In this document: positions 52,165 to 58,874 of the stretch, piece after piece
How positions within the stretch are numbered: position 1 is the stretch's first letter
Layout of the letters: each line of letters opens with the position of its first letter
From: DASXKD01 sp963734725
GTDB taxonomy: Bacteria > Actinomycetota > Actinomycetes > Streptosporangiales > Streptosporangiaceae
DNA length: 58,874 bases
NCBI GenBank assembly: GCA_963734725.1
Contig: CAVTIX010000006.1
Coordinates: 1 to 58,874, forward strand
Reading direction: 5' to 3'
Position numbers and translations under genes: made by a program
The notes under the pieces: generated by a model
What the model was told of the DNA's origin: nothing
Seen by the model: the letters and a program-made list of their open reading frames with translations, nothing else
The model's database searches: none

Positions 52165-52625
52165 GGCGCCGGCTTCGGATCGGTGTCCGCGCCCTCGGAG
52201 AGCGTCTCCAAGAGCGCCTGCAGTTTTGCCTGGACATCCACCACGAAGCGGGCCTTGGCCAGCTCCCGCTCCAGCCGGTCCTTCTCCTTGGTCAGCCGCG
52301 CGATCTGCACGTCCCGGGCATCGGGCGCCGGCCTGCCGCGGGGCCGGGCCAGGCCTGCCAGCGCGCCGGTATCCCGGGCCCGCCGCCACTCCACGATGTG
52401 GCTGGAGTACAGGCCCTCCCGGCGCAAGATCGCGCCTTTCTCACCCGCCGCCGCCGCATCGTAGGCGGCCAGCACATCGAGCTTGTACTGCGCGGTGAAC
52501 GTCCGCCGGCGCGCCCGCTCGGGCACCTCCGGATCCGGGCGCCGCTGCTCGTCAGTCACCCGTCCAGCATCGCCGGTCACCGGCGCACGATCGAGCACGG
52601 TCACGGTCATCAGGGATATCTCCAT
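52161..52625 (-). CDS. IS3-family transposase orfA
   Basis: A 154-residue helix-turn-helix transposase protein: RRRTFTAQYKLDVLAAYD, REGLYSSHIVEWRRARD and a C-terminal coiled coil with heptad spacing (IARLTKEKDRLERELAKARFV). It is the first orf of the IS3-like element; in active copies a fusion with orfB arises by frameshift. Here it is intact while orfB is broken. Confidence 0.85.
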   Translation of the reverse strand: MEISLMTVTVLDRAPVTGDAGRVTDEQRRPDPEVPERARRRTFTAQYKLDVLAAYDAAAAGEKGAILRREGLYSSHIVEWRRARDTGALAGLARPRGRPAPDARDVQIARLTKEKDRLERELAKARFVVDVQAKLQALLETLSEGADTDPKPAP

Positions 52626-53152
52626 CCCCGCCCTCGGGGAGTCAGTGATTACTGAGGGGCGGGTGCCTCACGGAAGCTTGGCAGAGAGGGTGGTGAGGAG
52701 TTTCTTCACGATCTATCAAGGGCGCGCGGAGCGCGCCGGACTGGGGGCCGCTGATCTTGAAAGCGCCTCGCGACCGCGCCGCTGACCGCGCGCGGCGCAG
52801 AGTCCGCCCGGCAGCTGGCCGACGTGACTGGGGATCGCAGCGCGCCGGGCGCCGGCTGCCTTCCTTTGCCCCTTCGGGGCACGTCGGCGCCGTCGCGCAT
52901 CCGTCCCCGGCCGCCGCCGTACGGGCACCTCACCGCTACATCAGCGGTGGCGCGCGCAACTGCACGAGCAGCCATCCCTCCGGCGCCTCGATCCTGAAGC
53001 CTCGCAAGATCGCGGTCAAGGGCGCTCGCTGCGCTCGCGTCGCTTCGCGACAAACCCTGGACCGCGAGTCTTGCCGAGGATTCAACCGGCGCCTATCGAA
53101 GGATGGCTAGGACTGAGTGCTGATCAGAGTGACGCAGCGAGGCCGACGGCAA
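52626..53152. other. 527 bp without a recognised gene
   Basis: Contains the end of the IS3-like element (to 52683) and then GC-rich sequence with inverted pieces (GCGCGCGGAGCGCGCC at 52721-52736). Open frames here show no conserved features. I see no gene or clear promoter. Confidence 0.5.
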
Positions 53153-53709
53153 TCACCCGCAGCTGCTAACCATCTCCGAAGCATGTGGCTGAATAGGCCT
53201 ATTTTGTGGGAGCCAAGCCACAATGGGGGGAGGTGTTGAGCGGTAGCCCTCGTGTAGCAGTAGAGACCTTCGAGCCAGTTCGATGAGAATTATTGAAACA
53301 AGCACCAGTAAATCCGCCCCGGCGACGAACGCGCCTGTAAGAGTGGCGCCATTCAAAAGCGCATGCTGCAGCTCGATACCCTCCAAGTGAGCACCCTGTA
53401 GCTGCGCGCCGGTGAGAAGCGCACGATCAAAATGAGCATCGGCGAGCATCGCCCCAGCTAGATGGGCATAAGCAAGATCTACCACCCCGGCACCATCGTA
53501 GGACGGATCTCGGGCTCCTAGGACAGTCAAGGCAGCTTGGACATCCGCTGATGGTGTAGTAGTCGTCAACTTTGGTGGAGCCTCAACCTGAATAAACGCA
53601 GATAGGATCTCTACTACCGCGGGTTGCTCCGGGTGAGAGTCCTCCATGATGCTCTGTAGGGCGTAGATGCCACCCATCCTGAATAGCGATTTTGCTAGAG
53701 CCAAGATTT
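53153..53709 (-). pseudogene. pentapeptide-repeat protein, C-terminal fragment
   Basis: The 3' part of a split gene: MGGIYALQSIMEDSHPEQP and AVVEILSAFIQVEAPPK, then AQLQGAHLEGIELQHALLNG-type pentapeptide repeats (A(D/N)LxG pattern), then a hydrophobic segment ADLLVLVSIILIEL. The 5' part lies beyond the IS66 transposon at 56431-56606. Joining both at the CCAAGATTT duplication gives NAAITNLGSSKIAI, then one extra base must be skipped to reach the frame of RMGGIYALQ. So the gene is broken by insertion and by a frameshift. Confidence 0.82.
53701..53709. repeat. target site duplication, left copy
   Basis: CCAAGATTT, next to the left end of the IS66-type transposon. The same nine bases are at 56431-56439. 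Confidence 0.85.
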
Positions 53710-53733
53710 GTGTCCATTCACGGTGGTTACCGG

Positions 53734-55305
53734 TCAGGCATGGACCGGGGCCGGTAGCCAGGGGTGACCGGTGAGGGCGGCGTGGATGGCGTCGATGGGC
53801 CGGAGGCCGTGGTTGCGGCTGGTGACAAGGTAGGAGCGCACGCGGCAATAGCGGGCGAGGGTGGCCAGGGAGTGCCAGTACCCGGAGACCGCCTGATGTC
53901 GTTTGGGTCCTTTGATCGCCTGCTCGCTGGCGTTGTTGGTCCAGGGGACGGCGAAGTCGCGGGTGAACAACCAGACTTGGGCGGCTTTGGCTTTGAGGCG
54001 GCGGGCGAGGACGTAGCCGGGGTGGTTCTTGCCGTCGTCCCAGTCGCGGAGCCGGTTGGTGATCTCTCCCCAGTGCACCGCGTCGTCGTAGCGTTCCCGC
54101 AGGTCCGCGAGCAGGCCAGGGTCGAGGGCGTCCTGGCCGGCGGCGATGGCGTCCTGCACGGCGCGGTGGGCGTCGCCCAGGATCTGGCGGACCTCTTCGG
54201 CCCAGTGCTGCCAGCCGGGGTGCAGGGCGTGGATGCCGTTGAGGTGGCGCGCTAGGTGCTGGCAGCATTGCTGCACGCCGGCGAGCTGGGCGTCGAACTG
54301 GGCCCAGCCGGCGTAGTCGTCGCGGACCAGGATGCCGTGGTAGCCGTCCATGACGCCCAGGCCCTTGATCGCCGCAGAGGACCGGGAGGGCAGGGCGGCG
54401 TACCAGATCAGCCGCTCGTCGGGGGTGCGGATGGTGACCACGTGCGGGCTGCCCGCCAGCGCGGTGCCGTCCTCGCCGGTGTTGCGGATCACGTTGACCG
54501 GGGTCTCATCGCCGCACAGCACCTGTTCGGCGCGCAGCGCGGCCTTCATCGCCGCATCGAACCCGGCGGCGTCCAGCCGCTGCGCGAGCCGCTGGTGGGC
54601 GCGGGCGACGAACCCGGCCGAGACCGCGGCGCCCAGCAGCGCCGACATCAGCATCGCGGTCCGCTCCACCGGCACGTTGCCCTCAGAGTTCAGCAGGATG
54701 GCGGCGGCGTTGACGTTCGGCCCGTAGGTCACCGTCCCGGCCCGCCCATCCGGCGGGTCCGCGCAGGTGACCTTCCCGCAGGCGGCGCAGCGCAGCCGGG
54801 GCAGCAGCCAGTGCACCTTCTCCAGCCGCACCGGCGGGATGTCCCACACCTGCCCCCATCCCCGGCCCGCCGGCCCGGCTCCTGCCAGGCCCGCCCCGCA
54901 CGACCGGCACTGGGCGGGCGGCTCCGCCTGCTCGGTCCGGTCCGGGTTCTGCTCCGGTTCCAAGCCCGAGCCCTCATGGCCGGGCTGCCCGCCCGGCTTG
55001 CGCTGGTTCGACCGCTCCCGCAGCGACGCCCGCCGGGCCGCCTTCCGCCGCGCCTTCGCCCTCAAAGACTCCTTCGACAGCGGAGTGGAGGAGTTGCGGC
55101 TGTCCATCCCCAGGCGGCGCTCCAGCTCCGCGACCCGCAACTCCAGCCGGCGGATCACCTCGGCCTGACGCGCCTGACCGGCCTCCATCGCCGCGCGCAG
55201 CGCCGCGATCTCGATGTCCTTGGCCTCCACCACCTGCCGCAGCCGCGCGTTGGCCGCGCGGAGCGCCGAAACCTCATCACCAGCGGCAGAAGGCTCATCG
55301 GGCAC
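53734..55305 (-). CDS. IS66-family transposase
   Basis: A 523-residue IS66 TnpC transposase. The N-terminal leucine-zipper-like coil (ALRAANARLRQVVEAKD) is followed by KPGGQPGHEG and a zinc finger (CRSCGAG and CAACGKVTC). The DDE core has CGDETPV (Asp), VRDDYAGW (Asp), and NNASEQAIKG (Glu). It starts at GTG 55305, close to the right inner region, and has no frameshift, so the element may still be active. IS66 elements often have tnpA and tnpB too, but none is present here. Confidence 0.92.
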   Translation of the reverse strand: MPDEPSAAGDEVSALRAANARLRQVVEAKDIEIAALRAAMEAGQARQAEVIRRLELRVAELERRLGMDSRNSSTPLSKESLRAKARRKAARRASLRERSNQRKPGGQPGHEGSGLEPEQNPDRTEQAEPPAQCRSCGAGLAGAGPAGRGWGQVWDIPPVRLEKVHWLLPRLRCAACGKVTCADPPDGRAGTVTYGPNVNAAAILLNSEGNVPVERTAMLMSALLGAAVSAGFVARAHQRLAQRLDAAGFDAAMKAALRAEQVLCGDETPVNVIRNTGEDGTALAGSPHVVTIRTPDERLIWYAALPSRSSAAIKGLGVMDGYHGILVRDDYAGWAQFDAQLAGVQQCCQHLARHLNGIHALHPGWQHWAEEVRQILGDAHRAVQDAIAAGQDALDPGLLADLRERYDDAVHWGEITNRLRDWDDGKNHPGYVLARRLKAKAAQVWLFTRDFAVPWTNNASEQAIKGPKRHQAVSGYWHSLATLARYCRVRSYLVTSRNHGLRPIDAIHAALTGHPWLPAPVHA

Positions 55306-55454
55306 AAGCCACCACTGATCACACCTTGCGGTAGGTGATCAAGCCGGCACGCCGGGCCGACTCAGCGAACAGGCAACTAACGGCGGCGGACAGGGGAGCC
55401 GGGGCACACTATGGCGAGCGGCTGACAGCGCGAGCGGCAGCGGAGGCGAGGCGG

Positions 55455-56243
55455 ATGGGCTGGATCGAGTCAGGCCGGGCCTGGGGTGAGCGGGCCACCG
55501 ATTGGGCGTATCTGATGGAGCCGTACGCGCGGCGCGCCAACGACGCGCTGTTTGACCGGGCTGGCGTCGGCCCAGGGACGCGGCTGCTCGACATCGCCTG
55601 TGGCTCTGGGTATGCGGCCAGCGTCGCGGCTGGGCGGGGGGCTGTGGTTGCCGCCCTTGATGCTTCTGAGGAGCTGATCGCGATCGCCCGGGCGCGCACC
55701 CCAGATGCCGATTTCCGGGTCGGCGACATGTTCGCGCTGCCGTTCGGCGACGGCCATTTTGATGTGGCGACGAGCTTCAACGGGATCTGGAAGGGATGCG
55801 AAGACGCGCTGCGTGAGGCCCGCCGGGTGGTGCGCCCTGGTGGGCTGGTCGGGTTCACCTTCTGGGGCTCGCCCAAGCGGCTTGGCCTGCTGCCGTACTT
55901 CGCGACGCTGCTGGAACTGGCGCCCCCTGGCCATGTCGAGGCCACCCTCAACCAGGGCGACACGGGGCGGCCTGGCGTGGCGGAGCAGATGCTCGCCGAC
56001 GCCGGCCTGGAGTTCGCCGACCGGGGAACCGCCCAGGTCATCAACGAGTGGCCAGACCTTGACCTGGCGGCGCGGGCGCTCGCTTCGGCGGGGCCGTCCT
56101 GGCCCGCATTGCAGGAGGCTGGCTATGAGCGGTTCACCGGCGCGGTGCGCGAGGCGATCCGCCCACTGTGCACCGAGGGCCTCGGCGTCCGGATCAGCTC
56201 AGAGTTCGGCTGGATCATGGGGCGGGTACCCGGCGCCCGGTAA
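55455..56243 (+). CDS. class I SAM-dependent methyltransferase (transposon passenger)
   Basis: A 262-residue methyltransferase. Motif I is LLDIACGSGYAASVA, motif II ALDASEELIAIAR, and then FRVGDMFALPFGDGHFDVAT and RRVVRPGGLVGFTFWG. The fold is like UbiE/ArsM small-molecule methyltransferases; the substrate is not known. ATG 55455 has GGAGG eight bases upstream. It lies between the transposase start and the right terminal repeat, hence inside the transposon, and is divergent from the transposase. Confidence 0.88.
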   Translation: MGWIESGRAWGERATDWAYLMEPYARRANDALFDRAGVGPGTRLLDIACGSGYAASVAAGRGAVVAALDASEELIAIARARTPDADFRVGDMFALPFGDGHFDVATSFNGIWKGCEDALREARRVVRPGGLVGFTFWGSPKRLGLLPYFATLLELAPPGHVEATLNQGDTGRPGVAEQMLADAGLEFADRGTAQVINEWPDLDLAARALASAGPSWPALQEAGYERFTGAVREAIRPLCTEGLGVRISSEFGWIMGRVPGAR

Positions 56244-56430
56244 CGTTGCCGGGCCTTCCCCGAGCACCCGGGTAACTGCCAGGCCAGACCCTAAGGCGAC
56301 GCGGATGCCTGCCCCCCACCGCATGATCCCGGCATAGCCAGCGGGCCAACCGCCACCAGCCTGCAACCCTCACCACTACAAATCTTTACACCGCTACCGC
56401 AAGGGCAGGAGCCGACCCCTGAATGGACAC

Positions 56431-56439
56431 CCAAGATTT
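56431..56439. repeat. target site duplication, right copy
   Basis: CCAAGATTT, directly after the right terminal repeat; matches 53701-53709. Confidence 0.85.
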
Positions 56440-56606
56440 GTGATAGCGGCATTAAATCGGTCTGTGATTTGACCTTTCTCATTTATCCCAAGTTGTTTGA
56501 CGGTCGTTACCGCAGTGAAAACCAAGGCGACTATGGCAACCACGGATGTCACAAAAGCGGCGATCGCTGTCCAATCTGGCCCTCGTCGTGGCGGGGATGC
56601 ACTCAT
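56431..56606 (-). pseudogene. pentapeptide-repeat protein, N-terminal fragment
   Basis: The 5' part of the split gene (ATG 56606): MSASPPRRGPDWTAIAAF, one membrane segment (AIAAFVTSVVAIVALVFTAV) and KGQITDRFNAAITNLG, the typical start of membrane-anchored pentapeptide-repeat proteins. It is cut at the transposon; the rest is at 53153-53709. Its own start region seems intact. Confidence 0.8.
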
Positions 56607-57298
56607 AGCCTGGCCTCCCGCTCGATCACGAGACTGACTCCTCCAGGGGACGAGAGCATACGCCGATAGACATGTGCTAGGACAGGCGTGCGGCGCCATG
56701 CGGCACCGAGCCCGTCAGACCGGGAGATGCTCACACCAGGCGCCTGTCTCGACTGGCATACCTCCGACGATCACGCTGCAGGTAAGTGGCACCCAAGACA
56801 TCGCTGTCTATGCCATCTAGATCCAAGGGAGCGGCCGGGCAGTGGTCCGGGCTGAAGGTTGACCACAGTCCTGACCACAACGCTGCCCGACAGTACGCCG
56901 CTTCGGGCGATCCCGCACATCGGGGGCCGTGCCAGATCAGCGACATTATCCCGCAATGTGTTCAGATATGATATCCAAGAGCTCGGCCGGGACGCTGCCC
57001 AACCGGATGGCCAGCACTGCCGAGTTCAGCCGTAGGTAGATCCAGCCCCGAGGCGTGCTCCTGGTCATGCCGGTCCCGGACCGTCCGCCCCGCCCACCGA
57101 TCCAAGGGTGCCACTGCTGAATGTGGGCGCGGGCCGCCTCTGGTCCCAGGTTGTTCAGGGCCGGATAGCTGGCCCGCCAATCTGTCGGTCCGCCGTCTAT
57201 GATCTGCCACGGGCCGGGGCCTCGCGCTTACGTCCTCGCCATTCGATCAACGGTATCCCGGCCCCCAGAGATGGCGGTGCCCCGGCGCGCCTATTCGG
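56607..57298. other. about 690 bp, mostly without intact genes
   Basis: Upstream region of the split gene plus a decayed minus-strand gene at 56946-57240. Several short frames exist but none shows family features. Base composition is less GC-rich than in the left part of the window. Confidence 0.45.
56946..57240 (-). pseudogene. remnant of an unrecognised gene
   Basis: A minus-strand frame ending at TAA 56946 reads like protein (GWIYLRLNSAVLAIRLGSVP, and WRASYPALNNLGPEAARAHI further up) but it lacks a start and is preceded by a TAA. The sequence just above, in another frame, reads IPLIEWRGRKREA, so a frameshift probably separates two parts. Identity is unknown. Confidence 0.4.
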
Positions 57299-57463
57299 TT
57301 ACCGTGTCACATAGACGCCGCTCACCGAGATACACCCTGGCCCGCCAACGTTGCCGTCGGCGTTACGGGAGTGGACCCGGCCCGCCCGGGTAACGTTCTC
57401 GACGAACGCCTCAATCTCGGCCTCGGGGGTCTCGTCGGCGACAGCTATAACTATCTGTCGCAT
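57299..57463 (-). CDS. small protein, 54 residues
   Basis: MRQIVIAVADETPEAEIEAF begins a 54-residue acidic protein; the C-terminal half is glycine-rich with one Cys (NVGGPGCISVSGVYVTR). GGAG is well placed before the ATG (AGAGAAGGAGAATC), which is the main support. No known family. It may work with the integrase-like gene upstream on the same strand, though 192 bp separate them. Confidence 0.6.
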   Translation of the reverse strand: MRQIVIAVADETPEAEIEAFVENVTRAGRVHSRNADGNVGGPGCISVSGVYVTR

Positions 57464-57655
57464 GATTCTCCTTCTCTCTGGTGCCGCTTGCGTGGTACTC
57501 CGGCATCGGCTCACTCAGGATGTTAGCGGCATAGGCCCCCGAGCTACGGTCGCTGTGGATCTGCCTGGCCCGGGCCTAGCGCGGCCTAGCGCCGGCGCTC
57601 ACCTACCGGTACGCCAAATGCAAACTCGCGCCTTGTCCTGCATCAGCGCACCACG
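57464..57655. other. 192 bp gap
   Basis: No gene seen. Contains short dyads (GCGCGGCCTAGCGCCGGCGC at 57579-57598) that may form a hairpin after the recombinase-like gene. Confidence 0.35.
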
Positions 57656-58874
57656 CTAAATCCCTATCTTGGAAGCTTGGGCCTCCACATACTTTGTAAG
57701 AAGATCGACTCCTACGACATGAGCCGTTGCGCCAACTTGTCGTAGAAAACGCTTCAGACGGTTCTTTGCGTGCGAACGGTGGGCTGGCTTAGCATCGCGA
57801 TCTTCAAACTCATGTACAGCCGATTTCAAGACTGCCGTCTCTTCGCCACCATACTCGTCTATAAGCGCCAGCATCTCTTTAGCCTGTGGATTGAGATTAA
57901 CCTCGCCCTGAACGCTCTGAATAATAGTACTTGCATAGCCATGAATTATCTGTTGATTAACGTTGACAGTAACGGACCGATCCTGTAGAAGAACGTCGGA
58001 AGGCCCATCGAGTAGCGCCAGTGATTCCGGTGCTGGTGGAGCGGGGACAAGTTTCTCAAGCAGGCCATCGATCAGAATATCCGGCGTCTCGCTCAATTCC
58101 TCCTGGCTATTCATGAGTTCGTTTTCGAGGTGATGCCTGAGCTGCATTATGCGCCTGTCTCGTTCTTGGCGGAGATCAATCCGCAGGCGGCGCACCTCTT
58201 TGCTAAAGCGTGCGACAAGGTCAGAGCCAGAGCTGCGTTCGACGTTGTTTCGAGCGAGCAGGCCGATGGCGGCTGAAGTATTGCTGGTGCAGAGGTTGAG
58301 GAAGTTCGAGAAGGTCTCGAACTGCTCGCGCGGACCTGTCTGGACTATCGAGGAATCGGCAACAAACTCATACATTGCGCCCGAAGCGGTGCTATATCCG
58401 GATTGCCTGATACCCTGGTCATGGGTTGCTATAAGCCAATCACGAAACATGGACAAGAGGCGATCGGCCTCTGTTGCATAGAGACGGTTTCGCGGAATGT
58501 ATAGGCGGAAAAGTAGGTTCGGCTGATCTTCGGTCTGAAAAGCCCCATACGTCTGCCGACGTGCTATCGGTTCGCCGTATACGTAGCGCGCTGTGTGCCC
58601 AATGCTCTTGTGTCCGAGCTGGCCTTGCAGCTCAGCGACGTCTGCTCCCTCCCTACGAGCCCGTACCGCGTAGCTGTACCGCAAGCTGTTCGCGCTTACC
58701 CTGCCCACCCCGGTCCGCTCCGCGAGATCTTCCATTATCGCTCGCACAAACCGGGGGGTAATCGGCCGCCCCGGATGCCGCTCTACGCTACAGAACAGGG
58801 GGGCTGATTGAAGCCCGTGTTCCTCCCGCTTCTGTATCCAGCGCTTGAGTGCGTCGTCGGCACTGGGACGGAAG
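57656..58874 (-). CDS. tyrosine-recombinase-like protein with long C-terminal extension (5' end outside window)
   Basis: The frame is open to the right edge, so this is the C-terminal 405 residues of a longer protein. First part: ALKRWIQKREEHGL, HPGRPITPRFVRAIM, then the recombinase catalytic end SANSLRYSYAVRARREGADV, QLGHKSIGHTARYVYGE, with the HxxR His replaced by Asn but Arg, GH and Tyr (58583-58585) kept. After this about 280 further residues follow: LLFRLYIPRNRLYATEADRL, a charged coil (FSKEVRRLRIDLRQERDRR), VTVNVNQQIIHGYASTIIQS, and GEVNLNPQAKEMLALIDEYG. I know no named function for this extension. Its GC content is visibly lower than in the rest, which suggests recent transfer. Confidence 0.75.
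   Translation of the reverse strand, partial: FRPSADDALKRWIQKREEHGLQSAPLFCSVERHPGRPITPRFVRAIMEDLAERTGVGRVSANSLRYSYAVRARREGADVAELQGQLGHKSIGHTARYVYGEPIARRQTYGAFQTEDQPNLLFRLYIPRNRLYATEADRLLSMFRDWLIATHDQGIRQSGYSTASGAMYEFVADSSIVQTGPREQFETFSNFLNLCTSNTSAAIGLLARNNVERSSGSDLVARFSKEVRRLRIDLRQERDRRIMQLRHHLENELMNSQEELSETPDILIDGLLEKLVPAPPAPESLALLDGPSDVLLQDRSVTVNVNQQIIHGYASTIIQSVQGEVNLNPQAKEMLALIDEYGGEETAVLKSAVHEFEDRDAKPAHRSHAKNRLKRFLRQVGATAHVVGVDLLTKYVEAQASKIGI

Larger units (their letters stand above)
51107..52683. mobile_element. IS3-family-like insertion sequence, degenerate
   Basis: Contains orfA (52161-52625) and a broken orfB (51140-52164), both minus. The outer ends are imperfect inverted repeats beginning TG and ending CA: left CTGTCAACCTGGGTGAGGC from 51106, right complement CTGCCAAGCTTCCGTGAGGC from 52684. 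No 3-bp target duplication is visible. About 1.58 kb, with two frameshifts, so probably immobile. Confidence 0.65.
53710..56430. mobile_element. IS66-type transposon carrying a methyltransferase gene
   Basis: A 2721-bp element with 11-bp perfect terminal inverted repeats (GTGTCCATTCA at 53710-53720; its complement at 56420-56430) and a flanking CCAAGATTT duplication. It holds an intact IS66 transposase on the minus strand and a divergent SAM-methyltransferase on the plus strand, so the latter is a passenger gene. It has split a pentapeptide-repeat gene. Confidence 0.88.

Noticed and set aside
52757..53110. Plus-strand frame of about 117 codons after the IS3-like element
   Set aside because: No start signal, Arg/Ala/Pro-rich shadow-like composition and no family features.
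53764..55338. Plus-strand open frames across the IS66 transposase
   Set aside because: Low-complexity Ala/Arg/Gly shadows; the minus frame holds all DDE motifs.
45868..58874. Second copy of the tRNA-Pro 3' end as attR
   Set aside because: I read through the region for the T-arm and acceptor sequence and did not find a convincing copy; it may lie outside the window.

Overview
The window is high-GC DNA in which nearly every reading frame has strong third-position G/C bias and GTG starts and 4-base start/stop overlaps are frequent. This, with a mycothiol-dependent enzyme family, an Rv2578c-type radical SAM protein, DUF3040, CYTH-CHAD, a pSAM2-like RepSA module and an o-succinylbenzoate (Men) menaquinone pathway, points to an actinomycete (Actinomycetota), perhaps of the Streptosporangiales or a relative. 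No rRNA is present and the species cannot be named from this sequence alone.

Layout. About 1-45.8 kb looks like ordinary chromosome. 1-3.1 kb: an ABC exporter ATPase (cut by the window edge) divergent from a NarL/DesK-type two-component pair. 3.1-7.9 kb: gamma-glutamyltransferase-family hydrolase, DUF885 metallopeptidase, MarR-GNAT fusion. 7.9-9.9 kb: a second two-component pair whose receiver domain carries a 30-bp minisatellite. 10-16.5 kb: copper-chaperone-like lipoprotein, S33 peptidase, MFS exporter, FmdB zinc ribbon, mycothiol-dependent enzyme, siderophore-interacting flavoprotein. 16.6-19 kb: a CYTH-CHAD polyphosphate-type protein translationally coupled to a ParA ATPase. 20-22.7 kb: a radical SAM protein whose iron-sulfur motif is split by a LAGLIDADG intein, followed by rhodanese and cysteine dioxygenase. 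23.3-28.7 kb: menaquinone genes (menF, menD, menC, menE). 29-32.3 kb: a principal-type sigma factor, then an ECF sigma/anti-sigma pair divergent from a secreted protein. 32.2-33.6 kb: patatin and GNAT. 33.6-38.9 kb: an all-minus acyl-CoA dehydrogenase/SDR operon. 38.9-45.6 kb: frameshifted DUF2079 gene, PPOX flavoprotein, three-gene ABC-2 exporter, GtrA protein and a stand-alone glycosyltransferase-51.

From the tRNA-Pro(GGG) gene at 45.79 kb to the right edge the sequence is accessory. A repSA-xis-int module sits against the tRNA as in pSAM2-type integrative elements, but no transfer genes follow. Instead there is a decayed VapBC-like pair, a frameshifted IS3-like element, and an intact IS66-type transposon that carries a methyltransferase passenger gene and has split a pentapeptide-repeat gene. 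Terminal inverted repeats and a 9-bp target duplication are readable around that transposon. The right edge holds gene remnants, a 54-codon small gene and, in visibly lower-GC DNA, the C-terminal part of a tyrosine-recombinase-like protein with a long extra C-terminal region.

The best candidates for something new are the CYTH-CHAD/ParA operon, the recombinase fusion at the right edge, and the passenger-carrying IS66 transposon. The intein insertion point and the in-frame minisatellites (response regulator, rhodanese) are the other strong observations.
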